Source: Toxonevra muliebris (Eukaryota; Arthropoda; Insecta; Diptera; Pallopteridae). From it: DNA of 64,000 bases. The notes under the pieces are model-generated. The model was not told the DNA's origin. It was given only the letters and a program-made list of their open reading frames with translations, and did no database searches. This document shows, piece after piece, positions 46,956 through 58,934 of the stretch. Position 1 is the stretch's first letter; each line of letters opens with the position of its first letter. The stretch spans positions 50,941,279-51,005,278 of the forward strand of contig OY829329.1 of NCBI GenBank assembly GCA_963691655.1, in the 5' to 3' direction. The position numbers and the translations under genes were made by a program.

Positions 46956-47700
46956 ATAGTAGCTTATATAGGGTGCAGAAACACAAATAAGAATCATCAC
47001 TAAGAAGACTGTTGGCTGTCCTATACACATTGTTGCCTTTTTGACAGATAATAACGTTCCTTTCAAAATCACTCAATAAATTAGACTTGATCTAAGTTTT
47101 AAAAATGAAAATAGGCACTTAAAAGAGTAAAAAATTTACATGAAACAAAAGTCAAGACAAAAAACTAAGAACTAGATTTAATTTTCATTGTCTACAAAAA
47201 ACATAATAAATTGATTGAATGGGGCCTGATTCGGAAAAATGACATCTAGAATCATTTTTCTAAAACACACACACTCTCATGTACTAGACTTTGAAATAAC
47301 GAACTGTTATGCAGACTAGTAGTAATGAGAAAAACACAACAACAAATAAGTATATAGGACGCTAGTGGTAGTTTTCTTTCAATATCACTATTCAGTGAAG
47401 ATATTTGGAATCAAATATGGAATTCTTGGTTATGATTTCAAATATTAGTAGCTTATATAGGATATTGAGAGATTAAGAACTATCACTAAGATCACTGATG
47501 AGGAATTGTGGCGGATTCCGAAATGGCCGTCTGATTTGCCCGTCTCTATATACATTGTTATTGTGATGACTACATTTGTTCATTAACCTGTTTATATATA
47601 ACTTCAAATAACGAAATTGACATGAACTTAAGTCATGACTTTGAAAATTAACCTCTAGATTTAATTTTCATAGTCTCCTAAAAAACTTCAATTATTTTTG
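46956..47700 (+). repeat. two diverged copies of a ~490-bp unit
   Basis: TAGTAGCTTATATAGG occurs at about 46960 and 47448. It is followed in both by AAGAA...ATCACTAAGA, TATACATTGTT and AGATTTAATTTTCAT words in the same order. The second copy includes the 47486-47612 block found inverted at 30067-30188. Old tandem duplication of a dispersed repeat; no coding sequence. Confidence 0.5.
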
Positions 47701-49660
47701 ATGAATATCTTTCCGATTTACACCACTGTAACTCATCAACTTTATATGCAATTAGCTTGAACTCTTTGTGCTTTAGTTTTTGAATGTGAAGTGAGTTAGA
47801 AATTTTTGAGTTTTGTCAATTTGTTTGTACTTGCCATACAAAAATTAAAACAAAAGCGTAACTTTCTTTGTAAAATTTATATTGCTCAAAAGTATCTATA
47901 ATTTTTTAGGGGCTTTGGAACTGTTGAATTTTTCTATTCTATCAAATTATGCCTATTTTTACCTTTACCAACTTAAATCAAACTGTTCCAGGGTTTGGCT
48001 TTAGAGTGAATACTGAATTTTATCTATTCTCCCGATTTTATTCATTTTTGGGCCATTCTATAACAAAATTTTCAAATCATTTCAGATTTCTAACAAATTT
48101 TAAATATTTTTAGATGAAAATTTTTCAGAATAATATCACTTTATTATCTAAAATCATTCAGTGGCTTAAAAACTATTCAATTTTGTTAATTTTTGTTGTT
48201 GTTTTTTTGTAGTTGATATAAAATTGACATTAAAAATGTAAAGAATATCATACATTTTTAATGACTTCAGATTAATGTAATAACAAAGCATTTCTCTATC
48301 AAATTCCCGGAATTTCAAGAGCATTTCGCGATTTTTTGCTTTATCAGTTACTTGGTAAAGTAACAATGAAAAAATTTCGAAACCAATAAGTTACAATAAG
48401 ATGACTGGTTTCTTTTTTTTTGCATTTTCAATATTTTATTTTTGGGATCACAGCATTGATTCTATTGACATTTGTAATTTCGGTTTTTGACATTTGACAT
48501 TTCAAAACTAAAATCATAAAAAACTAATTAAGTCTACAAATTTTCATATTTTTAGATAATAGTTGGGAGAGGTCAAAACTTGGTGAAGTTGTTATCAAAA
48601 ATATGTTTATCTGATTTTTGCATTACCTTTTTTCAGCATTGTTTCTAAACTACCTAGCAACTATTTTTATTATTTATCAATTTTAATTTTAAGAGTTCGG
48701 AACTTAAAGGTAAAAAATTACCTAAGTCGACTGCTCTTGATATTTATTGATTATAGTTTGAAAAGAATAGACCTTATCAGTCAAATTTATATTTTCTGTA
48801 GAGTTTTGTGACTAAAACATCAAACTACAACATTTAAATATATCTCGATTACAGACTGAAGACTTTAGAACTTTGAAAAAAAAAAATACTTACCGAAGTT
48901 TGTGAGTATTGGTCCCATTATAGTAAAGTCTATGCTGGTATGTATGAATAACACATTCTGGGTATTAATAGCTTGCTTAATAAAGTATTTAAAACCTCAA
49001 CCATTTAACCTTTAGCTACCTACACACCCCCTCAAAAAATCTGAAAAATCTCTGTAATTATGAAAACATAAAAACTCTCAAGCAAATTTCAAGTGTGACA
49101 CATGAAAGTAGATAAGAAAAAGCGTAAGAAAAGAAGGAAGGAAAATGAGTATTAATTTACAAAGAGCACAGCGGGCAGATTTCTTCATTTCCCTTTTCAA
49201 TCAAAATTCAAAAAAAAAAAAAAAAAAAATCTAGCCCAAAATGGGCCACAAATGAGAGCTAAATATTTGACACCAACTGAAGAAAAATTAAGGAAAATTT
49301 TCTATAAAAACAGCATGACAAATCTGAGAGACTATAAAAGGAAACAAAATGCAGTAGCAGAGATATATACATAAAATTTCAACAGACACACATGCACAGA
49401 GAAAATAAAAAGAAGAAGAAACAACAACAACAACCAAAAGAAGAACAAAAGTCATGCATTTCAAATACATTTAAGTAAGTACATATGTATATGTAAATGT
49501 AACTTAAAGATGCATATTCATTGTTATATTGAAGATATATTTTGTTAAAAGAACGAAAAATAAAGATGCTTTATTAGGGAGTTTATTTAGAGAGAAAATT
49601 TGTGTTGTTCTTTCTTATTGAGTTTTCTTTTCAATTTTATATTTTTTCCATTACAAAAAC
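47701..49660. other. AT-rich non-coding DNA
   Basis: No gene seen. Poly-A at 49210-49228. If the exon at 49801-50023 is real, this is the start of its downstream intron. Confidence 0.5.
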
Positions 49661-49800
49661 AAAGAATCAGAAGACTGCAAAAGAGTCAGAGACTACACTA
49701 ACTGAGGCATATTCATGCCTGAAGAATGTATGACTGTGTGAGTGTATATGTATGTCTATAAAAATATTTATAGGGATATTTTTGTATATCTGAAACTTAC

Positions 49801-50023
49801 CCTTAAGCGCTGCAACTTGCTTAAATCCATTTAAGCTGATATTGTCGCCTATCACCAATAGCAAAAACACTGGCAGCATATATGAACATATAAACTTGCC
49901 ACCATTTTTGTTGTTAGTTATTTTTAGTGTTGTTGATGAAGCGGCGGCATTTTTCTTCTTACAGTTGTTGTTGTTAGTTTTAGTATGACTAAATAATAAA
50001 TCCAAATGCGGTATTCGCTGCAT
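49801..50023 (-). CDS. putative first coding exon, signal-anchor/secreted protein
   Basis: The ATG at 50023 is preceded by GTAGAAAA, a fly-like start context. The frame encodes 74 residues. A polar N-terminus (HTKTNNNNCKKKNAAASS) is followed by a hydrophobic segment (ICSYMLPVFLLLVIG, about residues 44-60) that could be an internal signal peptide or membrane anchor. The exon ends CTTAAGG with GTAAGTTTC following (donor at 49800), giving phase 1. Third-position GC in the hydrophobic half is higher than in the surroundings. Without splicing the frame would run to 49667 through low-quality sequence. I do not recognise the protein. The next exon must lie at lower coordinates, perhaps beyond the window, since no further coding exon was recognised. 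Confidence 0.45.
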
Positions 50024-50500
50024 TTTTCTACAAAATTGTGTAAATTTCTGTTTTGATGTTAATTTAGAGACAAATTTCTATAGTTACTTAACTACTGCTT
50101 TGAGTACAGCAAAAAGTCTTTACAATTTTTATTTTTATACAGATGCAGTTATTTTTGGCAGTGATTTTTCCTTTTTTGGTTTAATAATAAACTCTTGGCA
50201 AATATTTTAAATGCATTTTTGTTTTGGTGGGTTTGTGATTTTCTAATATTTGTATTAGGTATTAAAATTAATTTTAATTTTACTTTACTGATTTATATTT
50301 GAAATATAAATTTCGTATACTTTTCCAATTTTTGTCATTTTTAGAAGTTGCACATTTTCACGCACTTGAACTCTGCTTAACTTTTTGTGCTCTGCACAAT
50401 TTTAATAATTTTCCTCCATGAAAATTTTCTTCAATTTTCCCTTTTAAAAATCTTTACATTTCATTCGAAATTCAAATTTATTTTCGATATTTGCTGATTT
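50024..50500. other. AT-rich spacer or 5' untranslated region
   Basis: No repeat recognised. If the exon at 49801-50023 is real this is 5' untranslated sequence or an upstream intron; CACAATTTTGTAG just before the ATG is acceptor-like on the minus strand. Confidence 0.35.
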
Positions 50501-50900
50501 CCGCCGAATTGTTTAACACTCGCACTTCGAAACGAAGATCCCTAAAAATTCGACTACCGACATAGCGTGTTGTTTTTTTTTTTCTTTTGACTTTTTTAAA
50601 ACGTGTATACTACGACGACATCAATATCAACAACGATATCCCCAAACTCGACGGCAACTACTCGTAACGTAACGCGATTTACACTCCGCTACATAAAGTT
50701 ATCGACATCCAAACCGCCCGGCAATCGAGTTAAAACTAAACGCGCGTACGTACATCCAGGCACAATTGAACCAGCAGCAGGCAGGCAAGCAGCAACAGTC
50801 ATCGTGCTCAACATCGTCGTCGTTCAGAAAGTCATCGTCATCATCATCATCAACGACGACAACACTTTGTCCTTCTCGCATCGGATGCATTCATGTATCT
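50500..50900 (-). promoter_or_regulatory. CpG-richer candidate promoter/5' UTR
   Basis: Between about 50500 and 50890 the DNA is markedly richer in CG dinucleotides (TCGAC, CGTAACG, GCGCGTACG) than its surroundings, and has CAG/GTC triplet stretches typical of fly 5' untranslated regions. It lies 0.5-0.9 kb upstream of the candidate exon on the minus strand. No single core promoter motif stands out. Frames on either strand (Thr/Ser-rich on plus, Asp-rich on minus) could alternatively be coding, but I see no domain or splice evidence. Confidence 0.35.
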
Positions 50901-51284
50901 TTTAGATTCACATGCATTGTTCTTGTTCATTTCGTTTCACCGTGTGTTTGTATGTGGATTGTATTTTGTGGATACATTTTTGTTGTTTCAATTCCCAAAA
51001 TGAAACACTGTTGCTTGTCTGGAATTTGGAACACTCGCCCATGTGGTGGATTCTATTTAATTTTTGTTTGTTTTGCTTTCTTCTAAAGTGTAGCGGTTTT
51101 TTTTTCTTGTTTTTGTCATTCTTCATGTGGAAAATTGTTTTTGTTTCCATTCTTGTTATGGTTTTTCTTTTGTGGATTGTAGCAAAGTTCTTTTTGTGGT
51201 TGTGGATGCTGAGAATGTTTATGAAGAATAGGGAGTAATGTTGCCGCAACATGCTGAGGTGTAACGAAATTAATTTGTAAAGTT
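50900..51284. other. T-rich non-coding spacer
   Basis: No supported gene. T/G-rich on plus, with hydrophobic frames in two phases. Confidence 0.45.
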
Positions 51285-52165
51285 TAGCAATTAAAATAAA
51301 AAAAGAAAAAGGGATGAAGAGAGGGAGGAGTAGAAGATAGAGATAGGGGAAATAAAGAAGTGAAAGAGAAAAGGAATGATTAGAGAAAAAGAGAGAAGGG
51401 AAATAAATGGAGATGTAGAGCGAAAGTTGAACAGAAATGGCTATGAAGAGGGGGAATGGAGAGAGAGAGAGTGAGATAAGGGGATACAATATTGATAACA
51501 GTTGTGAAGAGAGAAAAGTGGGAAGGGGCAGAGGAAAGAGAAGGGATGAGGAAGGTTTGGAGAGGTGGGAATTGAAAACGGGGAAGCAAATATGTGGTGG
51601 AAGGAGTGACAGGGAAAAATAAAAGAAGGAAACTTGGGGCGAGAAACAGAGAACGAGTGAAAAAGAGAGACAAAGATGAAGATGGGTGAGTGCGCGGAAA
51701 AGATGATGAGAGAACAAGGTAAGAGAGGCGGGAGAAAATGGTGATAAGGGATGATTGGAGAGAGGGGAGGTTGAAGAGAGAAGTGTAGACATATAGAGGA
51801 GTCAAATAAATATATGGTGAGAGGGTTGTGTGGGAGAAAGGCAATTGTGAAACGGGAAGAGGCAGGGAATTTTATTGGGAAGAAAAGGAAGATCAAGATA
51901 AGATGGAAAGTTAGAAGAGAGGGCATATAGAAAAAGAAGCAAGTACAGAGTGAAACGAGCAAGAGAGTGAAAAGGAGAGAAAGGAGATAAAAAGTGGGCA
52001 CACATAGAGGGAAACAGATGTATGACGAGAGAGCTGTAAAAGAGAAAGAATCAGAGAAAATCTAGTTGTGAAAAGAGAACAGCAGGGAGAAGGCTAGAGG
52101 CAGTAGTGAAAGTGAGAGATAAGGAAGTGAGAGAGAAAACATATACATATATAGAGGAAAGCGAA
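51285..52165 (+). repeat. ~880-bp purine tract with GAGAG motifs
   Basis: The plus strand is overwhelmingly A/G (for example AAAGAGAGAAGGGAAATAAA), with many GAGAG pentamers, the core site of fly GAGA factor. The minus strand is the matching pyrimidine tract and yields a 294-codon Ser/Leu/Phe/Pro frame that is purely compositional. Similar wording (GGATGATTGGA, AGAGGGGAGGTT) appears in the tract at 58935-59765. Confidence 0.85.
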
Positions 52166-52718
52166 ATAAATTGTTGAAAAGTTTTAGTATTTTACACCGC
52201 ATACTGAATGTTCACTCTGTAATAGTTAGTCGTGAGTTAAATCTCAAAGCTTTCGGACTAGTGGTCTTAAATTTTTAGTAAAAACGGCAAGACAATGATT
52301 TTGCAGCTAGCAAAAATAGTAAAAAAGAAAATTAACTTCGGATTCTAGAATATCAAAAACGCACTAAAAACTATTTAAAACAAAAAATAAGCGCATAAAG
52401 CTCTATTTGCTTTCATGAGGACATTCTTTAAGAGAGAATTTTAATTCAGTAAATATTGGTTTTTGACAAGTGAGCTACCTCAGGTTTGATTCCCAGACGG
52501 TGAAGAACTTCATTGCGTCTACCCATAACAAAGACATTCTTGATTGTTATTTGTGGGATTGTTAGTATTGAGGCGGCTAGGAAAGGTTCATAGACAGGGT
52601 CCATTCTCCTCAATACTTTTTGCAGACTCTGCTGGTCTTTTTCGAAATTGATCGTTGAGGAGTGAGCATAGACATAATGAGTCATACATCGAAACTTTAT
52701 TCGAAGTCTTAGACAAGC
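52166..52718. other. spacer with an unrecognised minus-strand frame
   Basis: On the minus strand 52446-52685 encodes 79 residues (MTHYVYAHSSTINFEKDQQS...), and an overlapping phase encodes 71 residues up to 52803. Composition is more protein-like than most frames here, but I recognise no domain, and the second frame runs into the TTAA MITE. Possibly a remnant. Confidence 0.25.
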
Positions 52719-52722
52719 TTAA

Positions 52723-53178
52723 CCCTTTCAGGAAAATGTGTACTTCCCGGGGTAGGAAGAAATGATGTTGATTTTCGTGTTTAGGAGCCCCCAAATAGCC
52801 CAAAAATACTATTCACGAATTTTTAAATGTCCAGGTTTAGCCGTACACATATTTGTACAAAAAAAGTTCAGGGAGCTTTAAAATACTCCGACTTACACAA
52901 AATGTGTCTCTATCGACAGAGGAAGATTTTATCTATATAAGAAATTTGTTTTTAACACATCTTTTTATTATTTAGTATATTTAATAATTTTTTGAAATTG
53001 ACGACACAAAAAAAAAAAAAAAAATTTAGGTTGTCCCATAAAAGTCACAATAGTTTCGACGGTTATGCTTCGATTGTAACAAAACAAATTCCAAACGATG
53101 ATTGGTGAGCATTTAAATCAAAGTCAGGAAAAATGTTCAAATTCATGTACACATATGTGTACGAAAATCCTGAGAGGG
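52723..53178. mobile_element. piggyBac-like TTAA MITE with palindromes
   Basis: TTAA at 52719-52722 and 53179-53182 flanks ends CCCTTTCAGGA and (reverse complement) CCCTCTCAGGA. The 456-bp element has a perfect 16-bp palindrome GTACACATATGTGTAC (53147-53162) and a near copy GTACACATATTTGTAC (52843-52858). No transposase is encoded. Confidence 0.82.
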
Positions 53179-53182
53179 TTAA

Positions 53183-54930
53183 GAGCTTATCATTTCCTTT
53201 GCCCATAATAAATCTATCGATTACTCCAAAGTGGACCTCAGAATTTTTGTGCTCCGATATTACCTAAATAAACTTGGCCAGCCCAATGAGACAGAATGTT
53301 GTGTGTATCTGGAAAATGATAAGGCGGCAGCTAAAATTTCGCTACTATCACTTTATATAGACATTGCAGAAATAATAATTCTTTTTTGTGCTTGTGTGTT
53401 ATTAATCTTTATTGTCGCATATTAACAACTCATGTACTGGATGGATCTGCATATATGTCAACGGGTGAAAGCACCAGCTATTAAAATAATCGGTGTCAAA
53501 TAAGCTTGTACCAAGCTTATTCAGTTTTTTGATATTCAAATTTATAGTGTACTTTTATTAACAATAAATATTAAATAATACTATAAAACAAAGCATATGC
53601 AAAAATAATAAGTAGCTGAAATAAAATCAAAACGGAATGAAGTAAAAACAAAAGAAATACTAAAAATAAAATATCAATAACTTGACTTAAGTTGAAAGCA
53701 CCGTAAAAAAGAAGAAGAAGAAGCAATGGGAAAAGCTAAGAAAAGATGCTACAAAACTGTAGATATTAGCTGCTAAAAATTTATGTTAAAAAGGATAAAA
53801 AGTAGTTTCAACAATGGCAATTATTATTTATATTGAGTTCGTTTTTGTTTTCGCAAAGGAAAAGAAAAAAGTTCACAAAGAGAAATTTGCAAAACAGTAG
53901 CATTTTCAAAAATAAGAAAAGATTTTATTGCAACAATAGCAAAAAGATTTTAATGCTGAATAGAATATGAGAAAACAAATTAAAAGAAAAGGGGAAAAAA
54001 TAAAAATATTTTTTTGTTAAGAAATTATTTCTTTAAATTTTCTTGTACATATATATAAAAATTTTTATTGTTAAACAATAGAAAAAAGTTTTATTTTTAT
54101 ATTCAAATGGTTTTTCTTTGAATGCTGCCAAAATGAAATCAGAGAAAGTTTAAGTTTTTACAAAAAAGAATTAGAATAATAAAAAAGAAAATCGTTGTAA
54201 AAAAAGTTATTTAAAATAACTGCATTTTTTTAAATTAATCTCTATTTATTGTTTTGAATTTTTGTATGAATTTATAATATAATTTCAAAATGTATTTTGT
54301 ATTTTTCTACTCTGCATTTTTAATGCTCGTTGACGAATCGTGACAAACTTTTTTTTGTGTTAATGGATTAATGTCATCGGTGGTTTTTGTCGTTATGGTT
54401 ATGGTGTCGATCGCTGTAAAATATGTGTCAACTTTATTTATATAGTAAGTATGTAAAATACAACGTAAAAACGTATAGAAAAAAGAATAGTAAGTAATAA
54501 AATAAGTTGAAAATCTTTCGATTATTAAGAAATTTAAATTAAAACAATTTAAAAAAAAAACTTGAAAATATTAAATTTCATTTTTTATTTTGTATTGCAG
54601 TGTCACTATGAGATAAATTAAATTCATAATTCGAAGAAAATGACATTTCGATTAGGAGCTCAGAAAATTTCTTCATTCTCAGGTGTGTCTATTATAAAGT
54701 TCGTGTTTTCAGTAGCAATACACAATTTTGGTATAAAACTTCAATGCACTTCGCCTTAGTGACCTTTAGGTAGAGACATGGTCTTGAGTGGAAAGTATCG
54801 ATGCTATAGTCATTTGAAGTATCATCAGAAATGCACTCAATAACTAAAGTATCAGGTTTCGATACCGAAAGTAAAAAAAAAAATCATAACTTTTAAATAT
54901 TTATCCATATAATTTAATAATTTTTTTTTT
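53183..54930. other. AT-rich non-coding DNA
   Basis: No gene seen; A-rich runs with GAA words. The 64-residue frame at 53231-53425 has a hydrophobic C-terminus but no family resemblance that I can see. Confidence 0.5.
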
Positions 54931-54935
54931 AATAA

Positions 54936-56785
54936 CACAGTCCAACAGCATTTTTGCAACAGAATATTCACCCTATAATCCTGAAAGGGAATGTTGAATA
55001 GACAATTTTTGTAAAGCAAACTTACTTAAAGCACGTCTCAGTTTTTTTTTTACAGTGGGTCAAAGTTTTCTTATTTTGGTCAAAGGAAGCTAAATATTAA
55101 GTGCAAAAAGTGTTATAAATTGATGCCTGAGGAAAATTTTATTGGCAAAGTTGTAAAGTAGAATTTTACAAGGGTCATTTCTGTAGAACATGTTAACCCT
55201 TTAGTTCCTCTTTTTGTGGGACAATTTGACCCCTTTTTTAAGAAAACCTGAAAAGTCCTTCGAAAAGAGACATTTTAGGATTAAAATATTCCACAAAAAT
55301 ATTTGCCAGAAAATTTCACTAAGGGTCACCCAAGACATAAAAGCCATATATATAACGGTTAACGGCTGATAAAAGGAAATAGTTTTTTACTTCTATCAAA
55401 ATTGTAATTTACGCAGAACTAGCACGCGCTTGGTATGTGATCTGCCTGTTCAATCCAAGTCATGGATGTAGAAAATGCCAGTGCCCTGTCACCGCCTTTA
55501 TATCAGATCAATATCCCACTTTCTCAAGTTGTACATATAACTTTTGGTATGAAAATTTTAGACAAAAATCATGCTCCAAAATAATAAAAATCTTCTTCAA
55601 TTACGTTAGTTTTGATGATGCGCTAAATTCCCATAAATAAGACAAAACCAATCCTTTACTTTACAAACAGCTTCTGCCATCTTTAATTTTTTTTTTCCTA
55701 ATTTAGGTTTATTATGCAAATTTGTAAATTCTTAATTTTCACAAATATTTTATTTGTATACGTCACTTCTCACGCTATGTACTTATAATCAGAATACGAG
55801 AGTCGTTAACCACGGAAACCCAGAATACAACTTACAAGGGAACGTCCCTAGGTTTCTCACATTAGGATGAGGATTTTTGTACCGGTCTTTTTTCTAAAAT
55901 TCCCTACTTTTAGAACCTCTACTTTTACACCCCCTACTTTGGGAGATGGAACTCAACTTAAAACCGTTTTTCTGCCGATAAAAAAAATAAGCGTATGTTC
56001 GGTTATGCAGGATTTGCAGAAGCAAAAACGTTGAAAATGTACTGGCTGCTAGTCAAGCATTAGTGGCAAGAAGGAGTATCGCTGCAACAGTCCCTTACTG
56101 TTAATTGAGTGATCAGCTGACAAATATTGGCGTTTTTAACGCTTTTGTTTCTGCAAATGTTGCAGTACTGCATGGCCGAATATACCTTACGTGTCTATTA
56201 GATTTCCGTCCCTTTATGAAAATCGGAAAAATCGGAACCGGACACCTGTGGACGTCCCTTGTTGGTCAAAATTAATGTTACAGTTATCTAAATTAATCAT
56301 AATGCTGAATTCATATTATACTTAGTATTTTATTTATGTGGGTAAGCTGCTATTTCCTTTTAGTAACCGTTAACCGTTATATACATGACTTTTATGTCTT
56401 CGGTGACCCCTAGTGAAATTTTCTGGCAAATATTTTTGTGGAATATTTTAATTCTTAAATATCTCTTTTGAAAGGACTTTTCAGGTTTTCATCGAAAAAG
56501 GGGTCAAGTTGTCTCATAAAAAGAGGACCTAAAGGGTTAAAATGTTCTACAAAAATTCTACTGTACAACTTTGCCAATAAGATTTTGCTCAGGCATCAAT
56601 TTATAACACTTTTTGCACTTAGTATTCAGCTCCCTTCGACCAAAATAAGAAAACTATAACCCACTGTAAAAAAAAAAACTGAGTTTGTTTTTCAAAAATG
56701 GTCTATACAACATTCCCTTTCAGGATTATAGGGTGGCTATTCTGTTGCAGCCAGAAAGTCTTACCGTGCACTGTTTCTAAGCCAG
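54936..56785. mobile_element. foldback-like element with ~440-bp inverted arms
   Basis: The left arm (54936-55394) and right arm (56352-56785) are diverged reverse complements over their full length, sharing TATAATCCTGAAAGGGAATG, AAAGTGTTATAAATTGAT and TAACGGTTAA. The ~960-bp centre holds a nested smaller inverted repeat (55991-56032 against 56138-56186, with GCAG, ATTTGCAGAA and CAAAA landmarks). A solo arm sits at 5530-5985. No protein is recognised, and no clear target duplication is visible. Confidence 0.75.
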
Positions 56786-57049
56786 ACAAAATGCATTCAA
56801 CCCCAGTGGCAAATCATCACCCGAAATGAAACATCAGTTGAATCAGGATTTTCTGGTATCACATTGATGCTAACCACTCCGTCAACACCTTAACTAACCA
56901 ACCATGTATGTATATAAAGAAAAACATGAATGAACTTCCAGTCTCAATCGGGAATTTTGTTAACCACAAACCTCATCGGTCTTGACGAGGGTAAATCAAA
57001 ACATAGAAGAACTAATTTGTTCAGTTTTCATTTTAAAATATGAACTTGT
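56786..57049. other. non-coding spacer
   Basis: Nothing recognised. Confidence 0.5.
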
Positions 57050-57325
57050 TTTATACACTTTTTTCAGTGATGTTTAACTTCGTTAACTCCTCTATATATA
57101 TAGAAAGAAGCGTCCAGATCTCTAAACGACTGCGATTGCTTCGTCATTTGATAATAATTTTATTTCCTCCGATTCAAATATTCAGCTTTGGATACAACAA
57201 ATAATCTCTGAAGGCCCGATCTGGAGAATAAGGGGCGCTATCAAACATTTTCTCATGCCTCAATTCGTGAATTTAGCTATGACAACTGCTGACGTGTGCG
57301 CCGGTAATCTGTTAAAATTTGATCC
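57050..57325 (-). pseudogene. mariner transposase relic
   Basis: On the minus strand, across frames, HVSSCHS/SAVVIAKFTN is followed by APYSPDRAFRDYLLYPKLNI, matching the region of the third catalytic Asp in mariner transposases (PYSPDLAPSDY type). Further on, fragments read as DEAIA and then EELTKLN...KKCIKQ. Multiple frameshifts and stops are present, and I see no terminal repeats. It is a third or fourth mariner lineage, much older than those at 6.6, 18 and 40 kb. Confidence 0.65.
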
Positions 57326-58930
57326 ATTGTGAACCAAATTGCAGCTAAATTTCTTTGGAAACAAGTACCCAGAGACCGAAGGTTTCATTTTAAAAACTTT
57401 CAATACCTAATAGAATTTATGTATGCTGATAATTATCTGTCTCTTAAATTTTGTTTTAATCAGATAACTTTAGCCTTTTTTTTTTTTCTTTCTTGCAAGA
57501 CACACACAGATGCAGCAGCAACATCAAATGCGTTACGGTTTTGCACTTAATGCTAATTTTGCTACACTTCTTCCACTTGCACACGCAAACAGTGAAAGAG
57601 AAACTCAAGGAAATTTGCATTTGCATTACATTTAGTATTTTTGTATGCTTAGCAGCGGTAAAGCAACCAAAACTAAAATGAATTTAATGAGACATAAATA
57701 AAGTGTGTGTGCAATGCACAGTTGCCGCATTTCAATATTACAGCTCTGTTGCCATATTTCCATTTATCAAACTATTACAATAGAAAATAAATAATGAAAA
57801 AACATTTCAATAATTTTTAGTTATGCTGAAAGTAAATTGGCCAATTATCATAGTTAAGAAAAAAAAAAAAACAAAAATAAATTTTACCTGCAACTTCACA
57901 CATGGACACATATTCATACGCACCACATATCACATTTCGACCTTTTTATTATTCCTACACCAACAATACAAATACCAACACATGCATATGAATAAAATAG
58001 AAAGAAAAAGTAAAGGCCAATAGAGAGAGAGAGAACGAAAAAAACTCATCGTATTCTACTTTAGTTCTAACACCTGCCTGTATACTTTAGCTGCTTGTAA
58101 GGCTTAATGCTTGCTCGAAGTTTGCCTGCTTTCCTGCCTGGCTGACTCTGTCTCTACTGCCTGCGTTTGTGCCTGCTGCTTCTAGCTTGTATGTTAGTAT
58201 GTTATGCATCTCGAGTGTACTATTTGTGAAATGTTATTTTTTTTTTTTTTTTTAAAGGAAAATTTTTCCCTTTTAGTTTTTTTCATTATTTTCAACTCAA
58301 CTCAACTACGAGTACCCATGCATTATTCTATAAAATCTTCAACATTTGCTTCACACTTTTAACGACTTTCGACCTTAACAACTTTTTTGGCCTCTCTCTC
58401 TTTCTATCTTTTGTCTCTCTGCTTTTTCTCTGTGTTTGTTTGTATTGTTTTCTTTTTCTGAAGGATTCTTTATGTTAACTATTTTCTATTTCTACCTAAC
58501 CGTTTTTGACGTTAAAAATATATTGAGATTTTATTGAAAATTTAATAAATGTTTGTATTGAAAAATTAACAAAAGATACACGAATTTGTAATTCTTCCAT
58601 CAAGTGGAATGTATAAGAATCTTGTATGTGTTAGGTAGACGGGAAGTTTTATTCAATATTGACAGAGACTTGCTCATTTTCTCTCATGACTTGATTTCTG
58701 AAGTAGTATGTGGTTTCACAAATGAAAAGTAAAAACGTTTGCATAATAAAGAAATTTTATTTATAAATAGCTATAAATAATTTATGGTAATTAATTTCAT
58801 CTACAGTTGAAGTTGTGCTGAAGTATTAACCTACGAATATTTTGTGAAAGGTTAGGAAAATGACAATTTATTATACAATATATGTACGTTAAGTTGTCTG
58901 CGGTTAGGTTTGAATGACTATAGAGTAGTG
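57326..58930. other. AT-rich non-coding DNA
   Basis: No gene seen. It contains poly-T (58231-58252), a GAGA stretch (58022-58035) and CTCT words (58393-58420). Confidence 0.55.
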
Positions 58931-58934
58931 CTTA

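Noticed and set aside
50908..51844. Long minus-strand open frames (294 and 154 codons) rich in Ser, Leu, Phe and Pro
   Set aside because: They translate the pyrimidine strand of the purine tract; several phases are open at once and stops are absent because of composition. No domain is visible.
52446..52803. Small gene on the minus strand
   Set aside because: Two overlapping phases, one crossing into a TTAA MITE; no family recognised, so only noted in the spacer entry.
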